A stretch of 29,136 bases of DNA. It comes from a virus. The translations under genes were made by a program, and so were the position numbers. The DNA is taken from positions 1-29,136 of IMG/VR virus record IMGVR_UViG_3300042914_003598; one strand, written 5' to 3'. The notes under the pieces were generated by a model. That model had not been told where the DNA came from. It saw nothing but the letters and a program-made list of their open reading frames with translations, and did not search any database. The number at the start of each line of letters is the position of its first letter. The first letter of the stretch is position 1. Below are positions 10,801 through 17,134 of this stretch, piece after piece.

Positions 10801-13800
10801 TGTCGCCGGAGGCTCGCCGCGTCATGGAGCGGATCTTCGCCGCCGACGAGGACATTGAGCGCGCCGCCGTCGAGCGCGAAGTGCGGACGATGTTCCAGAC
10901 GCGGGAGGAAGCGCTCGCCGCCGGCCTGTCCGAGGCGGCGTGGGACGAACTGCAGGCCGAGGTGTGGCTGTCGAAGGAACGCGCCAAGGACGAGCTGCTC
11001 GAGGCGACAGATCGTGGCGGCAGGTCGACGATCGAGCGCGCCAATCGCGAAGTCGCCGAGATGCAGAAGGAGCAGCGCGAGGTGCGCGAGGAGATCGCAG
11101 GCGAGGTCGCTCAAGATGTGGCGAACGAGCGCGTCGAGCGCGCGCGGCTGTGGCTGCGCCGAGGCCAAGTGCGCAACAGCAACGGCACGGTCACGCAGGC
11201 GGCCGAGTGGCAGAAGCTCGACCGCGCCGCCGTGAAGGCGATGCTCGGCATCGGCACCGACAAGCCGAAGGTGAGCGAGGAACAGTTCGCCAAGTTGCGC
11301 GGTCTGCTAGCCGACGGCGGGCAGCAGCCCGACGAACTGGCGGCGATGGTCGGGTACGACTCCGGCGACCAGCTGGTGCGCGACCTGATTGAGCAGCCCA
11401 CCGCGACGGAGATGATCGACGTGCGGACTGACGCCCGCGTGCGCCGCGAGCACCCCGAGTTCTTCGACTCCGACAGCCGCCGCAACCGCATTGAGCGCGC
11501 CATCGCCAACGACATGCGCCGCCGCGTGCTCGCCACCGAGCTCCTGCACCTGCAGCGTGCTGTGCTTACCAGCCCGACGATGGGGCGGCTTGCCGATGCG
11601 GCCCGCGAAGCGTTCGACGAGGCCAACCGGCTAGAGGACGAGCAGCTCCGGCTGCGCGTGCAGGCACGCGAGATCGAGGTGCTGGCCGTCGACGACGAGA
11701 ACTACGCCGCCGCGCGCGACGCGCTTCGTGCTCGAGCAAACAAGCTGACCGATCAGATCAGCAGACTGCGCCGGCAGGAGAGCGGCGAGCAGACCGTGCG
11801 CACGATCATGGCCGCGGTGAGGCTGGCCGCCGCGTCGAACCTGTCTCTGCGCACGGTGCGCGAGATGTCGCCGCGCGCGCTCAACGCCGCCGCGGCGCGC
11901 ATGGCGCGCGAGACGATGCAGGCACTGAGGGCCGGCGAGTTCTTGCGCGCCGTCGACCTCAAGCGCCGCCAGCTGGTGCTGACTGAGATGGCCCGGCAGG
12001 CGGCCGACTTCCAAGACGAGCTGCGCGTCGGGAACAACCTGTTCCGCCGTTTTGCCAAGGACGACGAGGCACTGGCGCGCACGCACACAATGCCGCTGAT
12101 CTACCTCGGCCGCGCGGTGCTGGCCGGGCACGGCTTGCGCGACCCGAACCGGGACGCGCCGACCGGCCGCGACCCGATGCAGCCTGCGCACTTCGCCGAC
12201 GCAATGCGCATGGTGCGCGAGATGAACGAGAGCCTCGCCGCCGAGCTCGAGCGCGACGTGCTGCCGAGCATGATGCGCTCGGCCACCGGCGACTTCCGCG
12301 ACCTGACCGTCGAGGAATGGCGCGGCCTGCGCGACAACATGGAGATGCTGTGGGAGCGCAGCCGAGCCGAGCGCACCGCGCTCGTCGACGGGCGCCGCGA
12401 AGCCATCGAATGGGTGGAGGAGAGGTTGCTGGCTGCCCCAGGCATGACGCCCACGACGCGCACGGCGGTCGGCGTTGCGGGCGGCGGCACCACGTGGGAC
12501 AAGATCACGCACGAGCTGCTCGCCGGCAAGGCCGCGCGCAAGCGGATTGAGCACTGGGCGATCCAGATGGACGGCGGCATGCCAGGCATGTGGCACAAGG
12601 CCGTGTTTCAGCGAATCGCCGACGCAGAGACGAGGGCCGAGCAGCTAGAGCGCACCTACGTCACGCGCATTTCTCGCATCCTGCAGAGGCTGGTGCCGAT
12701 GCTGCGCAGCGAGCCGATCGTGTGGCAAGTCGGCGCAAGTCGCACGTACACGTTCGGCCAGCGTGGCGCGGTGCTGACGGGCAGGAACGGGCCGGCCATG
12801 GCCGAGCTGTTCATGGCCGTCTTGCACGCACAGGGCAACCTGAGCAACAAGGAGAAGCTGCTACTCGACCCGCGCCGTGAGTGGGGCACGCAAGCGATCG
12901 ACCCCCTGACCGGCGAGCGCACGCTGGACAGCAGCGCGTGGGACTCGTTCTTCGCCGACAAGGTGCGGGATGGCACTATCACGAAGGAGTTCCTCGACGC
13001 CGCGCAGGAGATCGGCGACGTGTTTGAGGAGATGCGACCGATCCTGCAAGCTGCGCACGTCGAGGCGTTCGGCTACCCGTTTGAGGTGGTGGAGCCGCTG
13101 CCGTTCAGGGTGGTCTGGCCGGACGGCACGACGTCGAGCTACCGCGGGTGGTACATGCCGGCGAAGGCCGACCGGATGCTGGTGCAGGATGCCGACCTGC
13201 AGGTGGAGGACATGCTGACCGAGGCTCGCACCAGCCTGGCGCAGACGCCTCGCGGCATGACCATGAGTCGCGACCCGAACACGTTCCGCGCGTTGTCGTT
13301 GCAGCTGTCGCTGCTGCCTGGGCACATCCGCGAGTCGGCGCGGTTCGCCGCGATGGGGCCGGCGATCGTCGACGTGCAGCGCCTGCTCAACCGGCGCGCG
13401 ATCAAGGCCCGCATCGACGCGATCAACCCACAGTTGCGTTCGCGCCTGCTTGCGCCATGGGTGAAGAACGCGGCGATGCTGACGACGTCTCTGCGCGACG
13501 AGTCGGACACGCCGACGCAGAGCAGGCTGATGCGTCGCCTCGACCGCCTGTTTACCTACGTGACGATGTTCGGCAACGTCATCAACGCTGCCCAGAACCC
13601 GCTGCAGTTGTTCCCTGCGTCGACGGTGTTGATCGCCGACCAGGGCGCGTCGCGCGCGATGGGCGCGATGATGTCTGCTGCGGCGCACTACTCTCGCAAC
13701 CCGCGCGCGATGGGGCGCACGGTTCGGTCGATGAGTCCGTTTATGAACGGGCGCGGCAACGACGAAGTGCGCGACGCGCAGAAGCGCGTGGAGAAGATGC

Positions 13801-14672
13801 TGCGCGCCGACGAGAACATCGTTGAGCGAGCGATCAACCTGCGCGGCGACTGGGAGAGCTACCTGCTCGACTCTACCTACGTCCTGCAGACGATGACGCA
13901 GCACATAGGCGACCAGATCACGTGGAAGGCGGCGTACTCGCTGGAGGTCCAGAAGCACGAAGACCCCGAGGTGGCCGAGAGGCTCGCCGTGGCCTACGCC
14001 GACAGCGTGGTGAGGCGAACCCAAGGATCGCTGCGCGCCTCAGATCGCAGCGCGGCCGAGGTGACGACGCCGATGAAGGCGCTGCTGACGAAGTTCAGCG
14101 GCTTCTTCGTCCAGATGCACAACCTGATGTCGGGGATGATGGGCGCAGTGCGTCAAGAGGCCGGCAGCCGCAACCGCCGGCTGAAGTACCTCGGCATCTA
14201 CCTCGGCGTCTGGGGCCTGCCGTTCGCGCTGTCGGCCCTGCTGATGAAAGCCATGCAGGGTGCGCTTGACGACGACGAGGACAAGGACGGCGAGTGGTGG
14301 GACGACTTGGCGTGGGATATCCTTGTCGAGTCGCAGGTGCGTCCGTTCGCGCCGCTGTTCGGCGTCGGTGGCCGCAGCGCCGAAGCAGTCGTGAACATCG
14401 TCGACGGCAGCCCCGAGACGATCGGGCGCATGCCGTCGCCGGCGCCGTTCGCGTTGCTGGAGCGCGGCGCCAAGGCCGCCCTGCGCGCGATGGACGGCAA
14501 GCCGAACAACGTCACGGGCGGCGACATCGTCAGCCTGCTGGTGCTGCTCGGCATGCCGGTGCCGCTGCCGAAGCAGGCCGGCTACGCGATCGACGTGCTG
14601 TCGGGGCAGGTGGATCCGACGGTGCGCGGAGCGGTCACGGGCCGCGCGGCCAAGGACGAGCGGCGCCGGTAG
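4890..14672 (+). CDS. Giant polyvalent virion protein with ART-like, JAMM and zincin domains
   Basis: 3260 residues; a GTG start at 4890 overlaps the previous TGA (GTGA). Regions in order: Pro/Gln-rich leader (1-40); Gly-rich hydrophobic segment (about 225-258); a block with 'GEGGEEAAQQYFEIV' near 350; an ADP-ribosyltransferase-like region (about 681-820) with R750 in 'VFRAIP' and E809 in 'HEWGY'; a block recurrent in polyvalent proteins (about 940-1405) with 'DWYT', 'ITSQNN', 'VTIDLWMRR' and 'VQAILWYPEK'; a RadC/JAMM domain (about 1520-1665) with H1615, H1617, S1625 and D1628; a likely degenerate second JAB fold (about 1690-1780); a metallopeptidase motif HEFGH (1850-1854); long charged helices; and an LPD38-like C-terminus (about 3040-3240) with a hydrophobic helix near 3100-3125. 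The position matches T7 gp16, so it is probably packaged and injected, acting in the new host. Residues about 1426-1485 are a low-complexity linker with poor coding signal that overlaps another frame. Confidence 0.8.
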   Translation: MTSTTPPVSVLPQDPQPTALPQQPVAAPVAQQEPQPDFVEQFRQLGQQQTEEQASLLLARLRATIETDPKLASEARAYGLQFGTDFRWTVENLDAMRQMARYREQQALVAGKLSQAQMALLERERDATVARDEIANLGYLERLTQTARAGYVATELGLLDNMVAQGVPLTPEQETQRDALAGEMKKLPQDDAEMGMGMPLYGLARYAGQFRVQFRESAEEATIGAATGAGVGSLVPGIGTLVGTKIGLAGGFTYGMLSTTKRSETGAAYRSYREMGYDHESSAAAAAAYGWTAMGIEALGTVASFARPLTGPVMGVVKRQALNATMDAIARPTKSKIITDAVINTALGVAGEGGEEAAQQYFEIVGQQWAQQNMIGRGLGEQAPATDFERGEAWGKIGEAAIAGAATWLIPSAGTSAYRMHWDAKRARQAADSKDTLSSVTAAAAQQKLRTDAPDLLREFLATATKGTDAETIYFDARRLVAAVDQLQEQQDRQSRLDGTPRVPIADQLERAAPGLLGRARTAVGDVTIPLADFGANLAGTPLGDELLQHGTLDPEVASPSEAAIAREQAGAQWRGAKAEQMRAEADKLAAADEAIAKSRQQVKDSYLPVLMDGAGYTRREANTVAEMVMAYVTTTAKRLNMLPHEFVAKYPLPFTRRMDAAPTQQEAGEVEAKQPLLFSRDSKYRGLHRAPSRAGGAPLHNLAVLYPDDVYSDKQVRYYGTGDNAMDRASFAVVNAAKGNPEQPVTVFRAIPTGVASSEATINAGDWVTPNREYAVLHGESALRGNYQIVQQTVRAGDLYTDANSIHEWGYSPEASEELRSRDAMGEAPASPMPQSALNVLYGDSAALPKPEKKQKKSEVAKQIKEVAFSFWKMEIDSVLLEERHEEAQQLRQQMEKLRASSGDNADVAALEQKIQELERIEQEIAKNLTDEAVAALRASNRNAADWYTTAIESALAAAAVIHPELSSDEAARKIPAFAKERNPSQAAQFVLRAALAITSQNNTVVDNTKYAEAVYKAFVETGKFVSGEYGGKKTAINNNLKLFNRLAAKLGSLERAEAFARKEFTVRSVMAEASKALGKQIKVTGLQNDIVNGSAIFGPKIGQGFLQNLLGNFFPVTIDLWMRRTWGRMTGDVVGDGITGETGSSRVVTLIQSVRAAKRKLPPELASVRLVREISKKGVVSYSLPESIATRIEEDPDFRQRIIDFALSEYAEWNGIYRLLQQPVTPEMQAEYSIATLESLSEEEKLKAFNRLVASLERQQRKIDAKYEKLSPKKQAALEAELKAMSAAEKKSLGVKGPKDLWLQREYAAAGRTVEFERREATDNVKGATTISLIQPGWVKIAKTIKANLEPIDVPSNADRRVITRVVNDVRRRLAALGLVVTNADVQAILWYPEKDLWSKLQGEDENDLNKSYDDEFLELAAQQGRGAEAQAAVDAVRARRAAGGQVGGAVGTDGRDDGRAVGPVRGRTGEAVPGSGSQGPTQLGDAGEYRSSEAAPETDTTPVPEPRDALDTVEGVARLDEFPVSTKLVRTGKRQMGAGKIDSPKALAQAMAPSIQTKAVEHFDVVLADAKGTPLAVVAGFKGGIDSVSIPWATLIHEVVRVKGAKYAWFVHNHPSGQSKLSKEDLAVAARGARLLLGSGIEPRGIMAISSDGRYEHALGDGSPVETGLVEAAARGKTVPVMERELERISDGTAVRDPLDLYERGKKLLGDDAPGVLFLDTQNRPAGFVSIDAATSRLRNSPTMGMLYRAGSAANARSVAIFNVDKFRDGYIAAANIATFFASHNVQLLDAFNTTWKGGDTQLGNVSSIVRPPGEFFAADRRTLGSFSPAANRITLYRGNNRSTWLHEFGHYWLEVTTAIVGEGNAPSELVNDLGVMFDWLGVQATATQSAVDVWRGMDLEARRKYHERFAYHFEQFLARGEAPSPELHGVFERIGAWIRDVYRGLLEQSRRLSELFREEFGEDLGVLSPEARRVMERIFAADEDIERAAVEREVRTMFQTREEALAAGLSEAAWDELQAEVWLSKERAKDELLEATDRGGRSTIERANREVAEMQKEQREVREEIAGEVAQDVANERVERARLWLRRGQVRNSNGTVTQAAEWQKLDRAAVKAMLGIGTDKPKVSEEQFAKLRGLLADGGQQPDELAAMVGYDSGDQLVRDLIEQPTATEMIDVRTDARVRREHPEFFDSDSRRNRIERAIANDMRRRVLATELLHLQRAVLTSPTMGRLADAAREAFDEANRLEDEQLRLRVQAREIEVLAVDDENYAAARDALRARANKLTDQISRLRRQESGEQTVRTIMAAVRLAAASNLSLRTVREMSPRALNAAAARMARETMQALRAGEFLRAVDLKRRQLVLTEMARQAADFQDELRVGNNLFRRFAKDDEALARTHTMPLIYLGRAVLAGHGLRDPNRDAPTGRDPMQPAHFADAMRMVREMNESLAAELERDVLPSMMRSATGDFRDLTVEEWRGLRDNMEMLWERSRAERTALVDGRREAIEWVEERLLAAPGMTPTTRTAVGVAGGGTTWDKITHELLAGKAARKRIEHWAIQMDGGMPGMWHKAVFQRIADAETRAEQLERTYVTRISRILQRLVPMLRSEPIVWQVGASRTYTFGQRGAVLTGRNGPAMAELFMAVLHAQGNLSNKEKLLLDPRREWGTQAIDPLTGERTLDSSAWDSFFADKVRDGTITKEFLDAAQEIGDVFEEMRPILQAAHVEAFGYPFEVVEPLPFRVVWPDGTTSSYRGWYMPAKADRMLVQDADLQVEDMLTEARTSLAQTPRGMTMSRDPNTFRALSLQLSLLPGHIRESARFAAMGPAIVDVQRLLNRRAIKARIDAINPQLRSRLLAPWVKNAAMLTTSLRDESDTPTQSRLMRRLDRLFTYVTMFGNVINAAQNPLQLFPASTVLIADQGASRAMGAMMSAAAHYSRNPRAMGRTVRSMSPFMNGRGNDEVRDAQKRVEKMLRADENIVERAINLRGDWESYLLDSTYVLQTMTQHIGDQITWKAAYSLEVQKHEDPEVAERLAVAYADSVVRRTQGSLRASDRSAAEVTTPMKALLTKFSGFFVQMHNLMSGMMGAVRQEAGSRNRRLKYLGIYLGVWGLPFALSALLMKAMQGALDDDEDKDGEWWDDLAWDILVESQVRPFAPLFGVGGRSAEAVVNIVDGSPETIGRMPSPAPFALLERGAKAALRAMDGKPNNVTGGDIVSLLVLLGMPVPLPKQAGYAIDVLSGQVDPTVRGAVTGRAAKDERRR
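9133..9348 (+). CDS. Possible nested +1-frame gene inside the giant polyvalent gene
   Basis: An ORF in the +1 frame relative to the giant gene runs from ATG 9133 (or ATG 9139) to TAG 9346-9348 and would encode 71 residues: a Lys/Pro/Ser-rich N-terminus and an acidic amphipathic helix ('ELTEEMTDEQLDQFADGL'). By direct count, 64 of its 71 sense codons end in G or C, against 34 of 72 overlapping codons of the giant frame. The giant frame here reads as Gly/Arg/Asp-rich low complexity. The coding signal therefore switches frame in this interval and switches back after the stop. No strong Shine-Dalgarno precedes the start (only AAGAG). It may be a nested gene, a frameshift-derived C-terminus of a shorter product, or the relic of a gene fused into the giant gene. 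Confidence 0.45.
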   Translation: MTMSSSNLPPNKGAEPKPKQPSTQSEPAAPQEGRSVAPWELTEEMTDEQLDQFADGLVRLFQEAEARDRLS

Positions 14673-14849
14673 CGCGGCGCAGCCGCCAGAAAAAAGTCGC
14701 AAGGTGTCGGCTGCGGCGGTTGACCATCCTGGCCCGAGAGAGTACGGGATGGGCGCCACATGGGGCGCGCGCGCAGGCACCGGCCTCCCATGTCAGACGT
14801 CTTCTTCTCCAGCGCCGCGCGTGCGCCCCTTTTTCTTTCGTGGGCAAGG

Positions 14850-15266
14850 ATGAGCTCGATCCCAGTCGGCACCGCATTCACGGTGCGCATCCCGCGGCCG
14901 GTGGCGTCGTCGAAGAACCGCCGCCGGCTGTTCGCGCGCGGCCGGCGCGTCGTGTCGTTGCCGTCGGCGCAGGCTGTCGACGATGTCGGGATGGTGCGCG
15001 CGGCAGCCCTCGCCATCACCGGCGGGCGCATGCCGTTCGACAGCGACGACGCGCTGTCGCTGTCCTACACGCACGAGCTCGACCTCGACGAGCTAGTCGT
15101 GACGGTGCAGAAGATCGGCGTCCTGCCGGCGCGCGGCCCGAAGGGCACGAAGCGCGACCTGCACGGGATGGTCGAGACGATCGCCGACGCGCTGCAGGGC
15201 ACGCTCTACCCCGACGACCGGCAGATCGACAGCGTCAGCGGTGCGCGTCTGAGACGCCAGCCGTGA
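14850..15266 (+). CDS. RusA-like Holliday junction resolvase
   Basis: From ATG 14850 the product is 138 residues, close to the 120 of E. coli RusA. It begins with a beta-strand and basic segment ('FTVRIPRPVASSKNRRRLF') like the 'P..SKN' start of RusA enzymes. It ends with 'RDLHGMVETIADALQGTLYPDDRQI', in which D103, D113 and D122/D123 align with the acidic metal-binding residues of the family. The usual DxDN motif is replaced by 'RDLHG', so activity is likely but not certain. In-frame ATGs at 14760 and 14793 would add residues that do not fit the fold; no start has a convincing ribosome site (AAGG abuts 14850). RusA cuts four-way DNA junctions during phage recombination or before packaging. 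The 3' end overlaps the convergent HTH gene by 32 bases. Confidence 0.75.
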   Translation: MSSIPVGTAFTVRIPRPVASSKNRRRLFARGRRVVSLPSAQAVDDVGMVRAAALAITGGRMPFDSDDALSLSYTHELDLDELVVTVQKIGVLPARGPKGTKRDLHGMVETIADALQGTLYPDDRQIDSVSGARLRRQP

Positions 15267-15495
15267 CAGCTGCCCGCACGCGGGCGACGTCGCACCGGAG
15301 TGCGGCGGCGACGAGGGCGAGCGCTCCGAGCTGTGGCCGTGGCGACTGACCCGTGCGCCAGCGCCACAGCGTGCGGCTGGCCACGCCGGCACGCGCAGCG
15401 AGCGCCCCCAGCGACTCGCCGGTGGCGAGCGCATCCAGCAGATCGTCGAACTTTTCCCGGCGTGTTGCTCGTGGCATGGCAACAGGTTGCGACAT
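15235..15495 (-). CDS. Repressor-type helix-turn-helix protein (Cro/CI-like)
   Basis: 86 residues on the minus strand, opposite to almost all neighbours. The segment 'LATGESLGALAARAGVASRTLWRWRTGQS' is a clear helix-turn-helix of XRE type, followed by a helical stretch ('LGALALVAAALRCDVARVRAA') typical of small phage repressors or Cro proteins. The start may be ATG at 15495 or 15477; neither has a visible Shine-Dalgarno. It is transcribed away from the long rightward operon and faces a shared control region (15496-15602) with inverted GACAAAAG sites, the classic arrangement for a lysis-control or early-gene repressor. Whether it controls lysogeny or only early-gene timing cannot be told, since no integrase is in the window. 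Confidence 0.75.
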   Translation of the reverse strand: MSQPVAMPRATRREKFDDLLDALATGESLGALAARAGVASRTLWRWRTGQSPRPQLGALALVAAALRCDVARVRAAVTAGVSDAHR

Positions 15496-15503
15496 ATTTC
15501 GGC

Positions 15504-15541
15504 TTTTGTCTACTCACGGGCGTTGACTTCCTCCGACAAAA
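15504..15541. promoter_or_regulatory. Inverted operator-like sites between repressor and early operon
   Basis: TTTTGTC at 15504-15510 and GACAAAA at 15535-15541 are exact inverted copies about 31 bases apart (three helical turns). The right copy is part of GACAAAAGTC, itself a palindrome with arms GAC/GTC. The right site lies between the -35 and -10 of the rightward promoter, as expected for repression by the adjacent HTH protein. The operator role is inferred. Confidence 0.5.
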
Positions 15542-15550
15542 GTCTAGAAA
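15523..15550 (+). promoter_or_regulatory. Sigma70-like promoter for the rightward early operon
   Basis: TTGACT (15523-15528), a 16-base spacer and TAGAAA (15545-15550) resemble a sigma70 promoter with five of six -35 bases and four of six -10 bases. It sits in the only A+T-rich patch of the divergent region, about 50 bases before the first gene of the operon. Confidence 0.5.
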
Positions 15551-15557
15551 CGTCACC

Positions 15558-15575
15558 CGCGGCGGCTTCGCCGCG
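15558..15575 (+). promoter_or_regulatory. Hairpin at the 5' end of the early transcript
   Basis: CGCGGCG (15558-15564) and CGCCGCG (15569-15575) form a perfect 7-bp stem with loop GCTT. Initiation from the promoter just upstream would place this hairpin at the very start of the mRNA, where it could stabilise the 5' end or attenuate. No U tract follows, so it is not a terminator. Confidence 0.4.
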
Positions 15576-15602
15576 AACCTACTACACAAGGACGAGACGA
15601 CG

Positions 15603-15752
15603 ATGGACTACGACGACGACGTGACGATGGAAGACGCGCTGTACCCGTGGCTGGCGGCTGACGACCTGGCCGACCCGACGTCGGGGGCCTGGGACGGCGA
15701 GGAGCCCCAGGACGAGCAGGACGGCGAGGAGCAGGCGGAGGTGGCGCTGTGA
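15603..15752 (+). CDS. Small, highly acidic protein of unknown function
   Basis: 49 residues from ATG 15603, preceded by AAGGA about ten bases upstream. About half the residues are Asp or Glu, including an N-terminal 'MDYDDDVTMED' and a C-terminal 'DGEEPQDEQDGEEQAE'. It is the first gene of the rightward operon and its stop overlaps the next GTG start (GTGA). Longer upstream extensions of this frame run through the control region and are rejected. Small acidic phage early proteins are sometimes DNA mimics that inhibit host DNA-binding enzymes, but nothing here proves that. Confidence 0.65.
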   Translation: MDYDDDVTMEDALYPWLAADDLADPTSGAWDGEEPQDEQDGEEQAEVAL

Positions 15753-16000
15753 CGGCGATCGACCTGCCGCGCGTGCGCACGCTGCTCGACGCCTACCCTG
15801 GCCTGTGGGAGGCGGTCGAAGAGACGCGCCCCGACGGCGCCACGACGTGGGAGGTGTACGACGCGCACGATCTGGTCGCCGTCGTGACGACCGAGCGCAC
15901 GGCGCAGGCGCTCTGCGACATCCGCGACTGGCTCGCCTGTGCCGCTCGGGAGATCGAGCAGTTGCGCGCGCAGCTGCAGGCCAAGGGGGGCGCGCTGTGA
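15749..16000 (+). CDS. Small hypothetical early protein
   Basis: 83 residues with GTG start at 15749 overlapping the preceding stop. The N-terminal half is a compact mixed fold ('VRTLLDAYPGLWEAVEETRPDGATTWEVYDAHDLVAVVTTE'), and the C-terminus is a helix with heptad-like leucines ('IRDWLACAAREIEQLRAQLQAK'). It is not recognised as a known family. It lies in a chain of translationally coupled early genes (GTGA overlaps on both sides). Confidence 0.7.
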   Translation: MTAIDLPRVRTLLDAYPGLWEAVEETRPDGATTWEVYDAHDLVAVVTTERTAQALCDIRDWLACAAREIEQLRAQLQAKGGAL

Positions 16001-16242
16001 CCCACGTCTACGACGCCGCCAAGCGCCGCGCCGAGCTGATCGCCATCGTGCAGCAGTTCCGCGACGCCATCGCGTGCTACGACAGCGTGATGGAGTGCAG
16101 CAAGCTGCAGAACAGCCGCGAGATCAACGAGCACAAGCGGGGCTGGCAACTGGCGTGTCTGCACGGAACCCTCTCCGCCCTGCGCCGCGAAGCGCACAAC
16201 CTGCAACACGAACTCACCGAGATCGAAGGAAGCACCAAGTGA
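15997..16242 (+). CDS. Small helical early protein of unknown function
   Basis: 81 residues from GTG 15997, which overlaps the previous stop. The sequence is predicted nearly all helical, with two cysteines near the middle ('AIACYDSVMECSKL') and a coiled-coil-like C-terminus ('LSALRREAHNLQHELTEIEG'). Family unknown. The frame is open further upstream (to 15805), but that part lies under the previous gene in another frame and is treated as a shadow. Confidence 0.65.
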   Translation: MTHVYDAAKRRAELIAIVQQFRDAIACYDSVMECSKLQNSREINEHKRGWQLACLHGTLSALRREAHNLQHELTEIEGSTK

Positions 16243-16328
16243 CCTCCTCCCGTGACCGCGTCCGCAGCGGGGACATCGCCGCGGGCCTCTTGGCCTTCCT
16301 GCTGTTCCTCCTGTCCCTGTACCTCTGA
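16239..16328 (+). CDS. 29-residue single-pass membrane peptide
   Basis: GTG 16239 overlaps the stop of the preceding gene (GTGA) and the frame ends at TGA 16326-16328. The product has a polar, positively charged N-terminus ('MTSSRDRVRSGD') and then a hydrophobic helix ending the protein ('IAAGLLAFLLFLLSLYL'), enough for one membrane span with the N-terminus in the cytoplasm. Its place in the coupled gene chain supports translation. The role is unknown; a small membrane-active or signalling peptide is plausible. A lysis role is less likely given its early-operon position. Confidence 0.5.
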   Translation: MTSSRDRVRSGDIAAGLLAFLLFLLSLYL

Positions 16329-16360
16329 CCGACTACCCCAACCAAGAACGAGAACGACAC

Positions 16361-17110
16361 ATGGCAATCTCTCTGAAGGACATCTCTCGCAACACCACCG
16401 GCGCTCCGCGCATCGTGCTGTACGGCGTCGCCGGCATCGGCAAGACCACGCTCGCGGCCTGCGCGCCGAAGCCGATCTTCCTGCAGTGCGAGGACGGCCT
16501 CGGCCGCATCGACGCCGACGCCTTCCCGCGCGCGGCCAAGTACGACGACGTGCTGCAGCAGATGGCCGCACTCATCAAGGAAGCGAACGACTACCAGACG
16601 GTAGTGCTCGACTCGCTCGACGCACTCGAGCCGATGCTCTGGGAGCACGTCTGCACCGAGGGCGGCAAGAAGTCGATCGAGGACTTCGGCTACGGCAAGG
16701 GCTACGTCGCCGCCGCCGGCGAGTGGCGCCGGCTGCTGTCCGGCTTCGACCTGCTGCGCGAGCAGGGCAAGGCGATCATCCTGATCGCGCACTCGCAGGT
16801 GACTCGGTTCGAGAGTCCCGAGGTGGACGCCTACGACCGCTACCAGCTGCGGCTGGACAAGCGCGCCTGCGCCGTCGTCGGCGACTGGGCCGACGCGATC
16901 CTGTTCGCGAACTATCGCGTCGCCGCCGTGCAGTCTGGCGACCGCAAGCGCGGCGTGGGAGACGGCTCGCGCGTGCTCCACACGACCGAGCGCCCGGCGT
17001 TCGCCGCCAAAAACCGCTTCGGCCTGCCCGACCAGATCCTGATCCCAGCCGGCGATCCGGCTGCCGCTTGGCAGCAGATCGAGGCCTCCCTGACCGCTAC
17101 CCGCAACTGA
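16361..17110 (+). CDS. RecA-fold AAA ATPase, Sak4-like recombination protein
   Basis: 249 residues from ATG 16361. Walker A is GVAGIGKT at residues 22-29 and Walker B is VVLD at 81-84, followed by 'SLDALEPMLWEHV'. The 'IILIAHSQV' strand near residue 145 fits the RecA-fold motif at the end of the core sheet. This is the AAA_24/Sak4 type of phage nucleotide-binding protein. Known Sak4 proteins are short Rad51/RecA relatives that anneal single strands with a partner SSB. The next gene is exactly such an SSB-like protein and the gene after that a nuclease, which supports a recombination role in the cytoplasm. The upstream ribosome site is weak. Confidence 0.75.
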   Translation: MAISLKDISRNTTGAPRIVLYGVAGIGKTTLAACAPKPIFLQCEDGLGRIDADAFPRAAKYDDVLQQMAALIKEANDYQTVVLDSLDALEPMLWEHVCTEGGKKSIEDFGYGKGYVAAAGEWRRLLSGFDLLREQGKAIILIAHSQVTRFESPEVDAYDRYQLRLDKRACAVVGDWADAILFANYRVAAVQSGDRKRGVGDGSRVLHTTERPAFAAKNRFGLPDQILIPAGDPAAAWQQIEASLTATRN

Positions 17111-17134
17111 CCACTGACCACGGAGACTACGAAC

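Noticed and set aside
12861-14024. 387-codon antisense open frame under the giant gene
   Set aside because: Low-complexity Arg/His/Val composition, no start signal and no context; the + frame has consistent coding signal.
14670-14682. 13-base match TAGCGCGGCGCAG also at 25998-26010 after another operon end
   Set aside because: Exact repeats of this length are expected by chance in a 29 kb sequence of this base composition.
14720-14748. TTGACC with TACGGG 17 bases downstream as promoter for the resolvase
   Set aside because: The -10 has only two matching bases; too weak to list. The 14673-14849 gap otherwise shows only a 5-bp hairpin without a U tract.
15300-15602. N-terminal extension of the acidic gene's frame
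   Set aside because: It would translate through the repressor gene's antisense and the promoter/operator region; the ATG at 15603 has a ribosome site.
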